From Ancylobacter novellus DSM 506 (GTDB lineage Bacteria; Pseudomonadota; Alphaproteobacteria; Rhizobiales; Xanthobacteraceae), in assembly GCF_000092925.1 (NCBI RefSeq), contig NC_014217.1, positions 2,046,001 to 2,110,000 of the forward strand: a stretch of DNA of 64,000 nt, in the 5' to 3' direction. The translations under genes and the position numbers were made by a program. Below the pieces are notes generated by a model. That model was not told where the DNA came from. It made no database searches and was given only the letters and a program-made list of their open reading frames with translations. Position 1 is the first letter of the stretch, and the number at the start of each line of letters is the position of its first letter. Shown here in pieces: positions 57,307 to 64,000 of the stretch.

Positions 57307-58008
57307 CTAGAGCGCCAGATCCCTTCCAATGGCCATCGAAAAGACGCGCCGCGAAACCACGGCCACTCTCAACCGTGCGACCCTCATCGAGGCTCGGCCC
57401 GCCGGCCGCCTCGATGCAAGAGGTCCCGCGCCTCCTCTGCCGAAGGCATCGGGCGCTCCATTTTGGAGGTCCTCATGCGCTCCGCCATAGCCGTTCGGAC
57501 CGTCGGGCTTCGACCGGCTAATGTCGGGCGACGGCTGCTGCTCTTCCGAGAGGGAGGTCTCGATCAGAGCCTCCGGCGGGAAATAGGTGCCGCCGCTCAT
57601 GATGAAGGTCAGCGCCTGCATGGCCAGCTGGGGCGTCGTCACGGTCGGCACGAATCCTTGCACTCCGTGCTGAATGGCGTGCAACGCCTCGTGCAGCGCC
57701 GGAAGGTCGGACCAAACGACTATCGGGGTATTGGGATGGGTCCGGCGCAGATGCGCCAACCAGCCTAACGCGGTCCGATCGCCGATCGACATATGTCCCA
57801 GGCTCAGAATGCCCAGACGATAGGTGAAAGCTGGCAGGTCCGGATCGAGGGACGCTGTCGGATCCCAGAAGTCGAGCTCGACGCCGCGCTCCTGCGCCCA
57901 CTGCCGAAGCAGGCCCTTGATGCCCAAACCGCGCAGCGCCAGCGAGTCGACGATAAGTACTCGCGGATCAAGCTCTTTGATGACCATGTCAGGCAAAATC
58001 GCACCCAT
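57307..58008 (-). CDS. LuxR-type regulator paralogue with pseudo-receiver and no HTH
   Basis: This is a 233-residue protein. Residues 15-150 form a receiver-like domain with clear similarity to the neighbour at 58221: LLRQWAQE, GVQGFVPT, GGTYFPPEAL. The phosphoacceptor Asp is absent (LGILSLG). The neighbour continues into a LuxR HTH, but here the last 80 residues are unrelated and Arg-rich. It may be a degenerate gene or a dimerising inhibitor. The start is ATG 58008 or ATG 57987. Confidence 0.6.
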   Translation of the reverse strand: MGAILPDMVIKELDPRVLIVDSLALRGLGIKGLLRQWAQERGVELDFWDPTASLDPDLPAFTYRLGILSLGHMSIGDRTALGWLAHLRRTHPNTPIVVWSDLPALHEALHAIQHGVQGFVPTVTTPQLAMQALTFIMSGGTYFPPEALIETSLSEEQQPSPDISRSKPDGPNGYGGAHEDLQNGAPDAFGRGGAGPLASRRPAGRASMRVARLRVAVVSRRVFSMAIGRDLAL

Positions 58009-58146
58009 CTATCTGATCCGCCATTTCGAGCGCTTTCGCTCCGTCTTTTGTTGACGGTGCGAACTGTTCGCCTTGGGCTGAACTCAGATAAATATTGACG
58101 ATCGGAAGACAAAAACAAAGATGTCAAAAAGACTTATAGAATTATT

Positions 58147-58164
58147 CTTGCCGGGTGAGGCAAG
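58147..58164. terminator. Hairpin between the two regulator genes
   Basis: CTTGCC-GGGTGA-GGCAAG is a perfect 6-bp stem. It lies downstream of the minus-strand gene 58221-59078 and is followed on that strand by AATAATT, a weak U-tract. Confidence 0.4.
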
Positions 58165-58220
58165 AAACTCATACGAAAGCGGTACGCACTCCTGAAACGA
58201 TCAGGGCCGTGCCCGCCGCA

Positions 58221-59078
58221 TCACGGCAGGACGCGGGCGGTAACGCTGCCGGCTATTCGCGCCGCTTCCAGATTTCTCCCCACGGCGGCAGAAGCCTCGA
58301 TGGGCGGCCGTTCGTGCGTGCCGGCCCCGGCGACCGTGCCGCCAGCCTCGCCAGCCTCTACGGGTTCGCCACCCTCCTGGGCGATCTCGACGCTGCACAG
58401 GGCCGCCTGTGTACGGTTCGTGGCGCCAAGCTTGCGCATGATCTGACGCATGTGGACCTTGACGGTGGACTCGCACATGGCGAGCTCACGGGCGATGACC
58501 TTGTTCGAATGGCCGCGCTGCAACAGCCGCCACACGGCAGCCTGGCGCTCGGTCAAGCTGGAGCACTGCGCACGGTAAGTGGCGTGGGCAGGGCCGGACA
58601 TACGACGCCAATCCGCGCTGTTGCTGAGCGCCTGCGCCTGAAGCAACGCGCTGGGCGGGAAGTACACGCCGCCGGCCAAGATGAAATACAGCGTCTGGAA
58701 GACGATCGCCGGAGGTGTCCGAGCACTGATGAACCCTCTCACGCCGGCCTTCAGCGCCTCGATCACCTCCGGAGCGCTGTCGTCCTCGGAAATGACCACC
58801 AGCGGCACCTCGGGAAAGGACCGCCGGAGCTCGTCCACTCTGGTCCGCCATTCGCTCGAAGTCGCGCCGCTGTATCCCGCATTGTATACAAGTAGATGTG
58901 GCACCGGGTCGATTTCGCCGAGAACGGTATGCCCTTCGGCTTCCGTGATCTCCAACGACGTTCCTTCTTCCTGCGCCCAGTCACGAAGCAGAGAGTGGAT
59001 ACTCGCCCGCCTAAGAGGCAGGTCATCCATTAACACTATACTCACATGCCGCGATTGTATTGGTTCAGTTGAAGCCAT
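58221..59078 (-). CDS. LuxR-family transcription factor with pseudo-receiver
   Basis: This 285-residue protein has an N-terminal receiver-like domain in which LVYNAG replaces the phosphoacceptor region. A LuxR HTH (LTERQAAVWRLLQRGHSNKVIARELAMCESTVKVHMRQIMRKLGATNRTQ) follows, with an unrelated 60-residue tail. GGAGG lies upstream of the ATG at 59078. It probably regulates nearby genes such as the type I secretion locus without phosphorylation. Confidence 0.85.
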   Translation of the reverse strand: MASTEPIQSRHVSIVLMDDLPLRRASIHSLLRDWAQEEGTSLEITEAEGHTVLGEIDPVPHLLVYNAGYSGATSSEWRTRVDELRRSFPEVPLVVISEDDSAPEVIEALKAGVRGFISARTPPAIVFQTLYFILAGGVYFPPSALLQAQALSNSADWRRMSGPAHATYRAQCSSLTERQAAVWRLLQRGHSNKVIARELAMCESTVKVHMRQIMRKLGATNRTQAALCSVEIAQEGGEPVEAGEAGGTVAGAGTHERPPIEASAAVGRNLEAARIAGSVTARVLP

Positions 59079-59138
59079 GATCTTGCCCCTCCGACAGTCG
59101 ATCCGCCATGTTGGCGATTTCAACTGTCAAATTATTTG

Positions 59139-59150
59139 TATCTATAGATA
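59139..59150. promoter_or_regulatory. AT-rich palindrome in the regulator/HlyD intergenic region
   Basis: TATCTATAGATA is a perfect 12-bp palindrome in an AT-rich patch 60 bases upstream of the LuxR-type gene. On the minus strand TTGACA follows (59123-59128 region). It could be an autoregulatory operator. Confidence 0.45.
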
Positions 59151-59341
59151 TATACTCCACGATGCCAAGCCGATAACTTAGCACACCATCATGCCGCCGC
59201 AAGCACGGCACGCTTCTCCCAGTCTGCCGCTAAGCCTGACGGCGAGCGAGTCTCAATGCTGCCGCCCATGCGCTCATCGGGATTTCTCGCAAAATTATCT
59301 CAAAATCGAAAACAATATTCCGGTTCCGAGATGTGACACTC

Positions 59342-60712
59342 CTAGGTTTCGCGGAAACTCCTCCGCATGACGTTGCGGAATGGTTCGGCAAGATAATCCA
59401 AGAAGGTCCGCTCCCTGGATACGATCAATACCTCGGCGGGCATGCCGGCCTGGAGCTCGATCAAATCGTTGAACTGCTCAAGCTCGCTCGGATCCACCTC
59501 GACCTTGGCCAGATAGTAGGTTTGCCCTGTCGTCTGATCGACCATGGCATCCGCCGAAACCGACTTCACAAAACCGTCAATCCGCGGAAGCTCCCAGCGT
59601 GAGAAGGCGGTCAGATGAACCTGCGCAGGCAGACCCGGATGCACGACATCGACGTCCACAGGGGAGATACGTGCTTCAATCAGCAGGGTTTCTTCGATCG
59701 GGACGATGTCGAGTATCGGGTCGCCGGCCTTGATCACACCGCCTAACGTCTTGAAACGAAGATTGACGACGGTGCCGTTTATCGGTGCCGCGATCGTCGT
59801 TCGCGCCAGGACGTCGCGGGTCAGCTGCAGCTTCTCGGTCACGTCGGCGAGTTCGACGCGGACCTTGTCCATCTGCTCGGAGACCTCGTCCTGCCGCTCG
59901 GCGTCGAGCGCGAGAAGCTGGACTTCCGTCTCGCCGATCTGCTGCTCCGCCCGCGAGATCATCCCGAGATACTCGCCACGGCGCCCCTCGATCTCGGCGC
60001 GGGCACGCTCCAGGCTGAGCACCTCCGACTTGCGGATCAGCTCCTTCTGCAAGAGGTAGCGCTTGCCCTTCAGCTCCTCGGCGATCAGCTCGAGTTGCTG
60101 CGAGGTGGACGCCGCCTGCGCCTCCAGCGCCTTGATCTGGTGCTGCGACTGCTCGATGCGTCGCTTGAGGATTTCCCGCTGCCGACGGTCCGATGTCCGC
60201 CGCGTCTCGAACATGGTGCGCTGGCCGTCGAGGACCGACTTGAGTTCGTCGGACGTCCCGGTGGCCATCAGCTCCGGCGGAAACTCGATCTCGGCGCGTC
60301 CTTCCTGTTCGGCTGTCAGGCGCGCCCGCATGGCCAGCAGCGTGCGGTAGCGGTGCAGCTGCCCACGCATGGCCGTATCGGGCTGCACGCTCTCGAGTCG
60401 CACCAGCGTCTGGCCGGCGGTGACGCGATCGCCGTCCTTCACCTCCAGGCTGGCGATGATGCCGCCCTCCAGATGCTGGACGACGCGCCGGCTGCCGTCG
60501 GGGCTGATCACGCCCGCGGCGACCGCGCCGCCGGCGAGAGGCGCCAGCGCGCCCCAGGCGAGGAAGCCGCCGAGGAAGGTGACGATCAGCACCCCGCCCA
60601 TCAGTTTGGGGCCACGTACGATGCGTCGGAAAGAGGCGGAATCGTCCGGCGTGAGGAGGCGCGGCGTTCCATAGAGATCCACGACGGAGACTGCTTTCGA
60701 TGTGGAGCGCAT
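59342..60712 (-). CDS. HlyD-family periplasmic adaptor of a type I secretion system
   Basis: This 456-residue protein has one N-terminal membrane helix (about 36-58), a lipoyl half-motif (VVQHLEGGIIASLEVKDGDRV), a long coiled coil (about 130-290), the second lipoyl half, and the beta-barrel C-terminus (ISPVDVDVVHPGLPAQVHLTAF...GMPAEVLI). It bridges the ABC exporter to an outer-membrane channel; no tolC gene is in the window. AGGGGG precedes the start. Confidence 0.92.
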   Translation of the reverse strand: MRSTSKAVSVVDLYGTPRLLTPDDSASFRRIVRGPKLMGGVLIVTFLGGFLAWGALAPLAGGAVAAGVISPDGSRRVVQHLEGGIIASLEVKDGDRVTAGQTLVRLESVQPDTAMRGQLHRYRTLLAMRARLTAEQEGRAEIEFPPELMATGTSDELKSVLDGQRTMFETRRTSDRRQREILKRRIEQSQHQIKALEAQAASTSQQLELIAEELKGKRYLLQKELIRKSEVLSLERARAEIEGRRGEYLGMISRAEQQIGETEVQLLALDAERQDEVSEQMDKVRVELADVTEKLQLTRDVLARTTIAAPINGTVVNLRFKTLGGVIKAGDPILDIVPIEETLLIEARISPVDVDVVHPGLPAQVHLTAFSRWELPRIDGFVKSVSADAMVDQTTGQTYYLAKVEVDPSELEQFNDLIELQAGMPAEVLIVSRERTFLDYLAEPFRNVMRRSFRET

Positions 60713-60727
60713 GTCGACCCCCTGTCC

Positions 60728-62509
60728 CTATTCTGCGGCTTCCGCCGTCAGACGTTCCTGCCGTTCGGCCTCGGACTGAACCTTCTCCGGCGTAGGCGGC
60801 TCGGACGCCGCGACGCGAAGGCGCTTCAGGATTTCGTCGCGGCTGCCGAACGCTTCGATGCGTCCGTCGCGCAGCAGCAGAATCTTGTCGGCCTGGGCGA
60901 TGGTCGAGGGGCGATGCCCGACGATGAGCAGCGTCGCGCCCCGGCCCTTCATCTCCTCGATGGCGGCGGATAGGGCGGCCTCGCCGGCCTGGTCGAGATT
61001 GGCATTGGGCTCGTCGAGCACGATCAGCTTCGGATCGCCATAGACGGCGCGGGCGAGACCGATCCGCTGGCGCTGGCCGCCGGAAAGCCGCAGCCCGCCG
61101 TCGCCGATCGCCGTGTCGTAGCCGTTCGGCAGCAGCTGGATCATCTCGTGGGCGTGCGCCAGCATGGCTGCCCGGATCACCGCCCCCTCGTCCACGCAGT
61201 TCATGCGGGCGATGTTGTCGCGGATGGTGCCCGGGAAGAGCTCCGGTTCCTGCGGCAGGTAGCCGATGTGGGGGCCCAACTCGTCGGGATTCCAGTGCCG
61301 CAGGTCCGACCCATCGAGCCGGATCACGCCGCCGGCCGGCTGCGCGACCCCGACCAGCAACCGGCATAGCGAGCTCTTGCCGCTGGCGGAAGGACCGATG
61401 ACGGCGATGGCTTCTCCGGGAATGGCCTCGAAATTCAGACCGTAGAGAACCGGCGCCGTGCCGCCGGGCGGGCTGTATGTCACGCGCTGGATCGACAGGT
61501 GCCCCTCGGGAGCGGGCAGGCTGGTGCGACGAGGCTCATCCGGAAGGCTCTGGAGGCGGGTCTTCAGGCGGCCATAGGCGATGCGGGCGGCGGAGAAGTT
61601 GCGCCAGGTCGCCATCGCCATCTCGACCGGCGCGAGCGCCCGGCCCAGCAGGATCGACGAGGCGATCATGACGCCACCGGACACCTGCCCCTTCAGCACC
61701 AGATAGGCGCCGAGACCGAGGATGGCCGACTGCATGAACAGCCGCGCGAACTTGGTGATGCCGAGAAGGACAGCGCCGCGATCGCTTGCCCTCTTGGAGG
61801 CACGCAGGCCGACGGAGTTGGCCTCGCGCCAGTGGGCGGTGAGCGCCGGCAGCATGCCCATCGCGGACACCACCTCGGCGTTGCGGATCGTGGTCTCGGC
61901 CTGCATCGTGGCGACGATCTGCGCCTGGTTGGCGGCCTGCAGGGCACGGCGGGTGATCGCCTCATTGGCGAGGCCGAGCACCAGCAGGATCGCGGTCGAG
62001 ACGATCGCCAGCGTGCCGAGGGCCGGATGCAGCATCCAGATGAGCGCGAGATAGACCGGCGCCCATGGCGCATCGAAAAGCACGCCGAGAGCGGGCGAGG
62101 AGATCAGCGTCTGCACCTGCTGCAGGTCGCGCAGGGGCTGGGCGCCGGATCCGTCGCCAAGGAGGCGGGAGCGGACCGAGTTGGCCAGGTAGACCGGGCC
62201 GAGGCAATCGGCCAGCCAGATGCTGATCCTTGTGGTCAGCATGGAACGGATGCTGTCGAGCATGCCGAACAGCAGCAGCGCCGCCGCCGCCATGATGGTG
62301 AGCATCAGCAACGTGTCGACGTTGCCGGTCACCATGACCCGGTCATAGACCTGGAGCATGTAGAGGGGCGATGCCAGCGTGAGCAGGTTGATCGCCAGGC
62401 TGAACAGCACCAGCGAGCCGAATGCCTGTCCACATTGAGACACGGCCAGGTCTAGGTCGGTCTCGGTATTGCGGCCTCGTCTATCGCGCATGGACATGCA
62501 CTCCCCCAT
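60728..62509 (-). CDS. Type I secretion ABC transporter (PrtD-like)
   Basis: This 593-residue half-transporter has a six-helix membrane domain (about 25-310) and a nucleotide-binding domain with Walker A GPSASGKSS, signature LSGGQRQR and Walker B LIVLDEPNANLD. There is no N-terminal C39 peptidase, as in PrtD/HasD exporters of RTX proteins. Several ATGs (62509, 62497, 62491) are possible starts; GGGGGAG favours one of the inner two. It lies between the RTX gene and the adaptor gene. Confidence 0.92.
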   Translation of the reverse strand: MGECMSMRDRRGRNTETDLDLAVSQCGQAFGSLVLFSLAINLLTLASPLYMLQVYDRVMVTGNVDTLLMLTIMAAAALLLFGMLDSIRSMLTTRISIWLADCLGPVYLANSVRSRLLGDGSGAQPLRDLQQVQTLISSPALGVLFDAPWAPVYLALIWMLHPALGTLAIVSTAILLVLGLANEAITRRALQAANQAQIVATMQAETTIRNAEVVSAMGMLPALTAHWREANSVGLRASKRASDRGAVLLGITKFARLFMQSAILGLGAYLVLKGQVSGGVMIASSILLGRALAPVEMAMATWRNFSAARIAYGRLKTRLQSLPDEPRRTSLPAPEGHLSIQRVTYSPPGGTAPVLYGLNFEAIPGEAIAVIGPSASGKSSLCRLLVGVAQPAGGVIRLDGSDLRHWNPDELGPHIGYLPQEPELFPGTIRDNIARMNCVDEGAVIRAAMLAHAHEMIQLLPNGYDTAIGDGGLRLSGGQRQRIGLARAVYGDPKLIVLDEPNANLDQAGEAALSAAIEEMKGRGATLLIVGHRPSTIAQADKILLLRDGRIEAFGSRDEILKRLRVAASEPPTPEKVQSEAERQERLTAEAAE

Positions 62510-62551
62510 TCGCTTGCCGCCCGAAGGAGCGGCTGCCCCTTGCTCATTGCG

Positions 62552-64000
62552 TCAGGCGATCAGGTTGGGATCGACGAAGACATCCTGTTGCAGGATCTGG
62601 TTGGCGAAGGCCGATGCCGATGGCACGTCCGCCGTCGTTCCGACCAGGACATAGGTCGTGTGCGTCGAGCCGGAGAGGCGCAGCGCCAGGGTGGTGCTGC
62701 TGCCCGGCAGCAGCGTGAGCGCCGCGCCGGAGAGGCTGTTCAGGAGGATGTCCTCGCCGGACTGGTAGTCGGCGATGACGTTGGTGCCGCCCATGATCTG
62801 GAAGACGTCGGCACCGGCCGTGCCGCCATCGGCAATGCCGTCGCCGTAGAGGGTCTTGCTGCCGGAGCCGTTGGCCACCAGCAGGTCGGCCCCGCTGCCG
62901 CCTCGCATGACGTCGTTGCCGGCGCCCGACACCAGCTTATTGCCGGCGGTGCTGCCGAACAGCGTGTCGGTGAAGTTGGAGCCGATGATGGACTCGATCG
63001 TGTTGAGAATGTCGCCGGCGGCATGGCCGCCCGAGCCTACGGTGGCGGAGGCAGGATTGGCCGAGAGCTGCACGACGACGCCGGCATTGGAGGCCGAGTA
63101 GTCGACGGTATCGACTCCATCCCCACCCACCAGCGTGTCGACGCCAAGGCCGCCGACCAACCGATCGTTGCCGCCGCCGCCGTCGAGGCGGTTGTCGCCG
63201 TCGCTGCCGGTGAGGACGTCGGCGAATGCCGAGCCGGTCAGGTTTTCGATGCCGCTGAGCTGGTCGCCCTGGGCGTCGCCGCCGGATCCCACCGTGGTGG
63301 CCGTGGCGCTGATTGCGACGGTGACGCCGCTCGCCGAGCTCGAATAGCTCGCCGTGTCGGTGCCGAGGCCGCCGATAAGCACGTCCGCGCCGCCCTGGCC
63401 GCGCAGCGTGTCGTTGCCCCCGCCGCCCTCCAGGCGGTTGGCGCCGGCGCTGCCCTGCAGGGTGTCGTTGAAGGCGGAGCCGATGACGTTCTCGATCTGG
63501 GCGATGATGTCGCCCTGGGCGTGGCCGCCACTGCCCTGGGTGGCCTGGCCGGGAACATCGGTGAGGCCGAGGCCCACGGCCGCGTTCGAGCCCGAATAGT
63601 CGATCGTATCGACGCCGTCGCCGCCGATCAGCGTATCGGCACCCTCGCCGCCGGCGAGCATGTCGTTGCCGGCGCCGCCGTCGAGGCGATTGACGCCCGT
63701 CCCGGCACGCAGCACGTCGTTGAAGGCCGAACCGATCAGGTTCTCGATGTTGGTGATCTGATCGCCCTCGGCGTCCCCGCCGGTACCGATTGTCGTCGCC
63801 GCCGGATCGATGGTGACGTTCACGGCGGTCGACGAGGTCGAATACTCGGCCGTGTCCACGCCGCCATTGCCGTTCAGCACGTCGGCGCCGGCTCCGCCGA
63901 CGAAGGTGTCGGCGAGCTCGCCGCCGAGCAGCGTATCGACGAAGGCGCTGCCGATGATCCGTTCGATGGATATCAGCGAGTCGCCCTCGGCATCCCCGCC
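62552..64000 (-). CDS. RTX (haemolysin-type Ca-binding repeat) protein, C-terminal part
   Basis: The minus-strand frame is open from the right window edge to a stop at 62552; the start lies outside. About 480 residues are visible, made of at least four super-repeats of 82-84 residues. Each contains a DT-x-x-YS strand, a GSGG(D/H)A-x-GD block, IEN-x-x-GSAF and GGxGxDxL nonapeptides. The last 90 residues lack full repeats and end DPNLIA, as expected for a C-terminal type I secretion signal. It is the presumed substrate of the exporter encoded next to it. Confidence 0.9.
   Translation of the reverse strand, partial: GGDAEGDSLISIERIIGSAFVDTLLGGELADTFVGGAGADVLNGNGGVDTAEYSTSSTAVNVTIDPAATTIGTGGDAEGDQITNIENLIGSAFNDVLRAGTGVNRLDGGAGNDMLAGGEGADTLIGGDGVDTIDYSGSNAAVGLGLTDVPGQATQGSGGHAQGDIIAQIENVIGSAFNDTLQGSAGANRLEGGGGNDTLRGQGGADVLIGGLGTDTASYSSSASGVTVAISATATTVGSGGDAQGDQLSGIENLTGSAFADVLTGSDGDNRLDGGGGNDRLVGGLGVDTLVGGDGVDTVDYSASNAGVVVQLSANPASATVGSGGHAAGDILNTIESIIGSNFTDTLFGSTAGNKLVSGAGNDVMRGGSGADLLVANGSGSKTLYGDGIADGGTAGADVFQIMGGTNVIADYQSGEDILLNSLSGAALTLLPGSSTTLALRLSGSTHTTYVLVGTTADVPSASAFANQILQQDVFVDPNLIA

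Noticed and set aside
57307..57500. Frameshifted LuxR HTH at the end of the first pseudo-receiver gene
   Set aside because: I read one other minus-strand frame through this stretch fully and a second in part; neither showed an STVKVHxxxI-like helix, so a simple frameshift does not appear to explain the missing domain.

Overview
The window is GC-rich DNA with dense, overlapping operons. It looks like a chromosome segment of an alphaproteobacterium, probably a Hyphomicrobiales member near Xanthobacteraceae (Ancylobacter/Starkeya-like). That placement is inferred from gene content and base composition only; no rRNA or tRNA gene is visible.

Positions 1 to about 10,500 are one end of an integrated phage-like element, almost all on the minus strand. 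It has a P4-type tyrosine integrase, an AlpA-like regulator, a Toprim primase, a RepA-like helicase, an HK97-fold capsid protein and the N-terminal part of a tail tape-measure protein that runs off the left edge. No terminase, portal or head protease is visible. Two minus-strand transcription units in it are preceded by a shared, roughly 55-bp element. A TGCGCCACCA repeat cluster lies next to the helicase gene. A small plus-strand gene inside the element has a clear paralogue about 50 kb away (56867-57100).

10,608-20,248 (minus strand) is a tightly coupled six-gene redox operon: an Old Yellow Enzyme-type flavoprotein, three membrane-anchored dihaem c-type cytochromes of RoxA/MauG-like architecture, a four-helix membrane protein and a GMC oxidoreductase. 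Next come a subtilase and a lipase-like hydrolase pair.

23,773-30,466 (plus strand) encodes a small ABM-fold protein, a two-subunit molybdenum hydroxylase, a monohaem cytochrome, a flavocytochrome-c sulfide dehydrogenase-like flavoprotein, and SoxX, SoxY-like, SoxZ and SoxA proteins. The SoxY homologue ends in AACIE rather than GGCGG, and no soxB or soxCD is present, so this is not a standard thiosulfate oxidation locus. A two-component system and a small secreted protein follow. Their control region shares sequence words with the upstream region of the Mo/Sox operon.

33,811-45,520 is a Wsp-like chemosensory operon (CheW, CheR-TPR, CheW, MCP, CheA-REC, CheB) followed by a hybrid histidine kinase and a REC-EAL protein, so the apparent output is a c-di-GMP phosphodiesterase rather than the usual WspR cyclase. 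45,896-54,279 holds a partner-switching (Rsb-like) set. It includes a nucleobase permease with a C-terminal HATPase-like tail, a STAS protein, an RsbW-like kinase, a Na/Pi cotransporter with a PhoU-like tail, a CheY-like protein, a multi-REC hybrid kinase and a REC-PP2C phosphatase.

The right end carries a UdgX-like uracil-DNA binding protein, a small secreted protein, a cysteine synthase, the small paralogous protein, two LuxR-type regulators with pseudo-receivers (one without its HTH), and a type I secretion locus (HlyD-type adaptor, ABC exporter, and an RTX repeat protein cut by the window edge).
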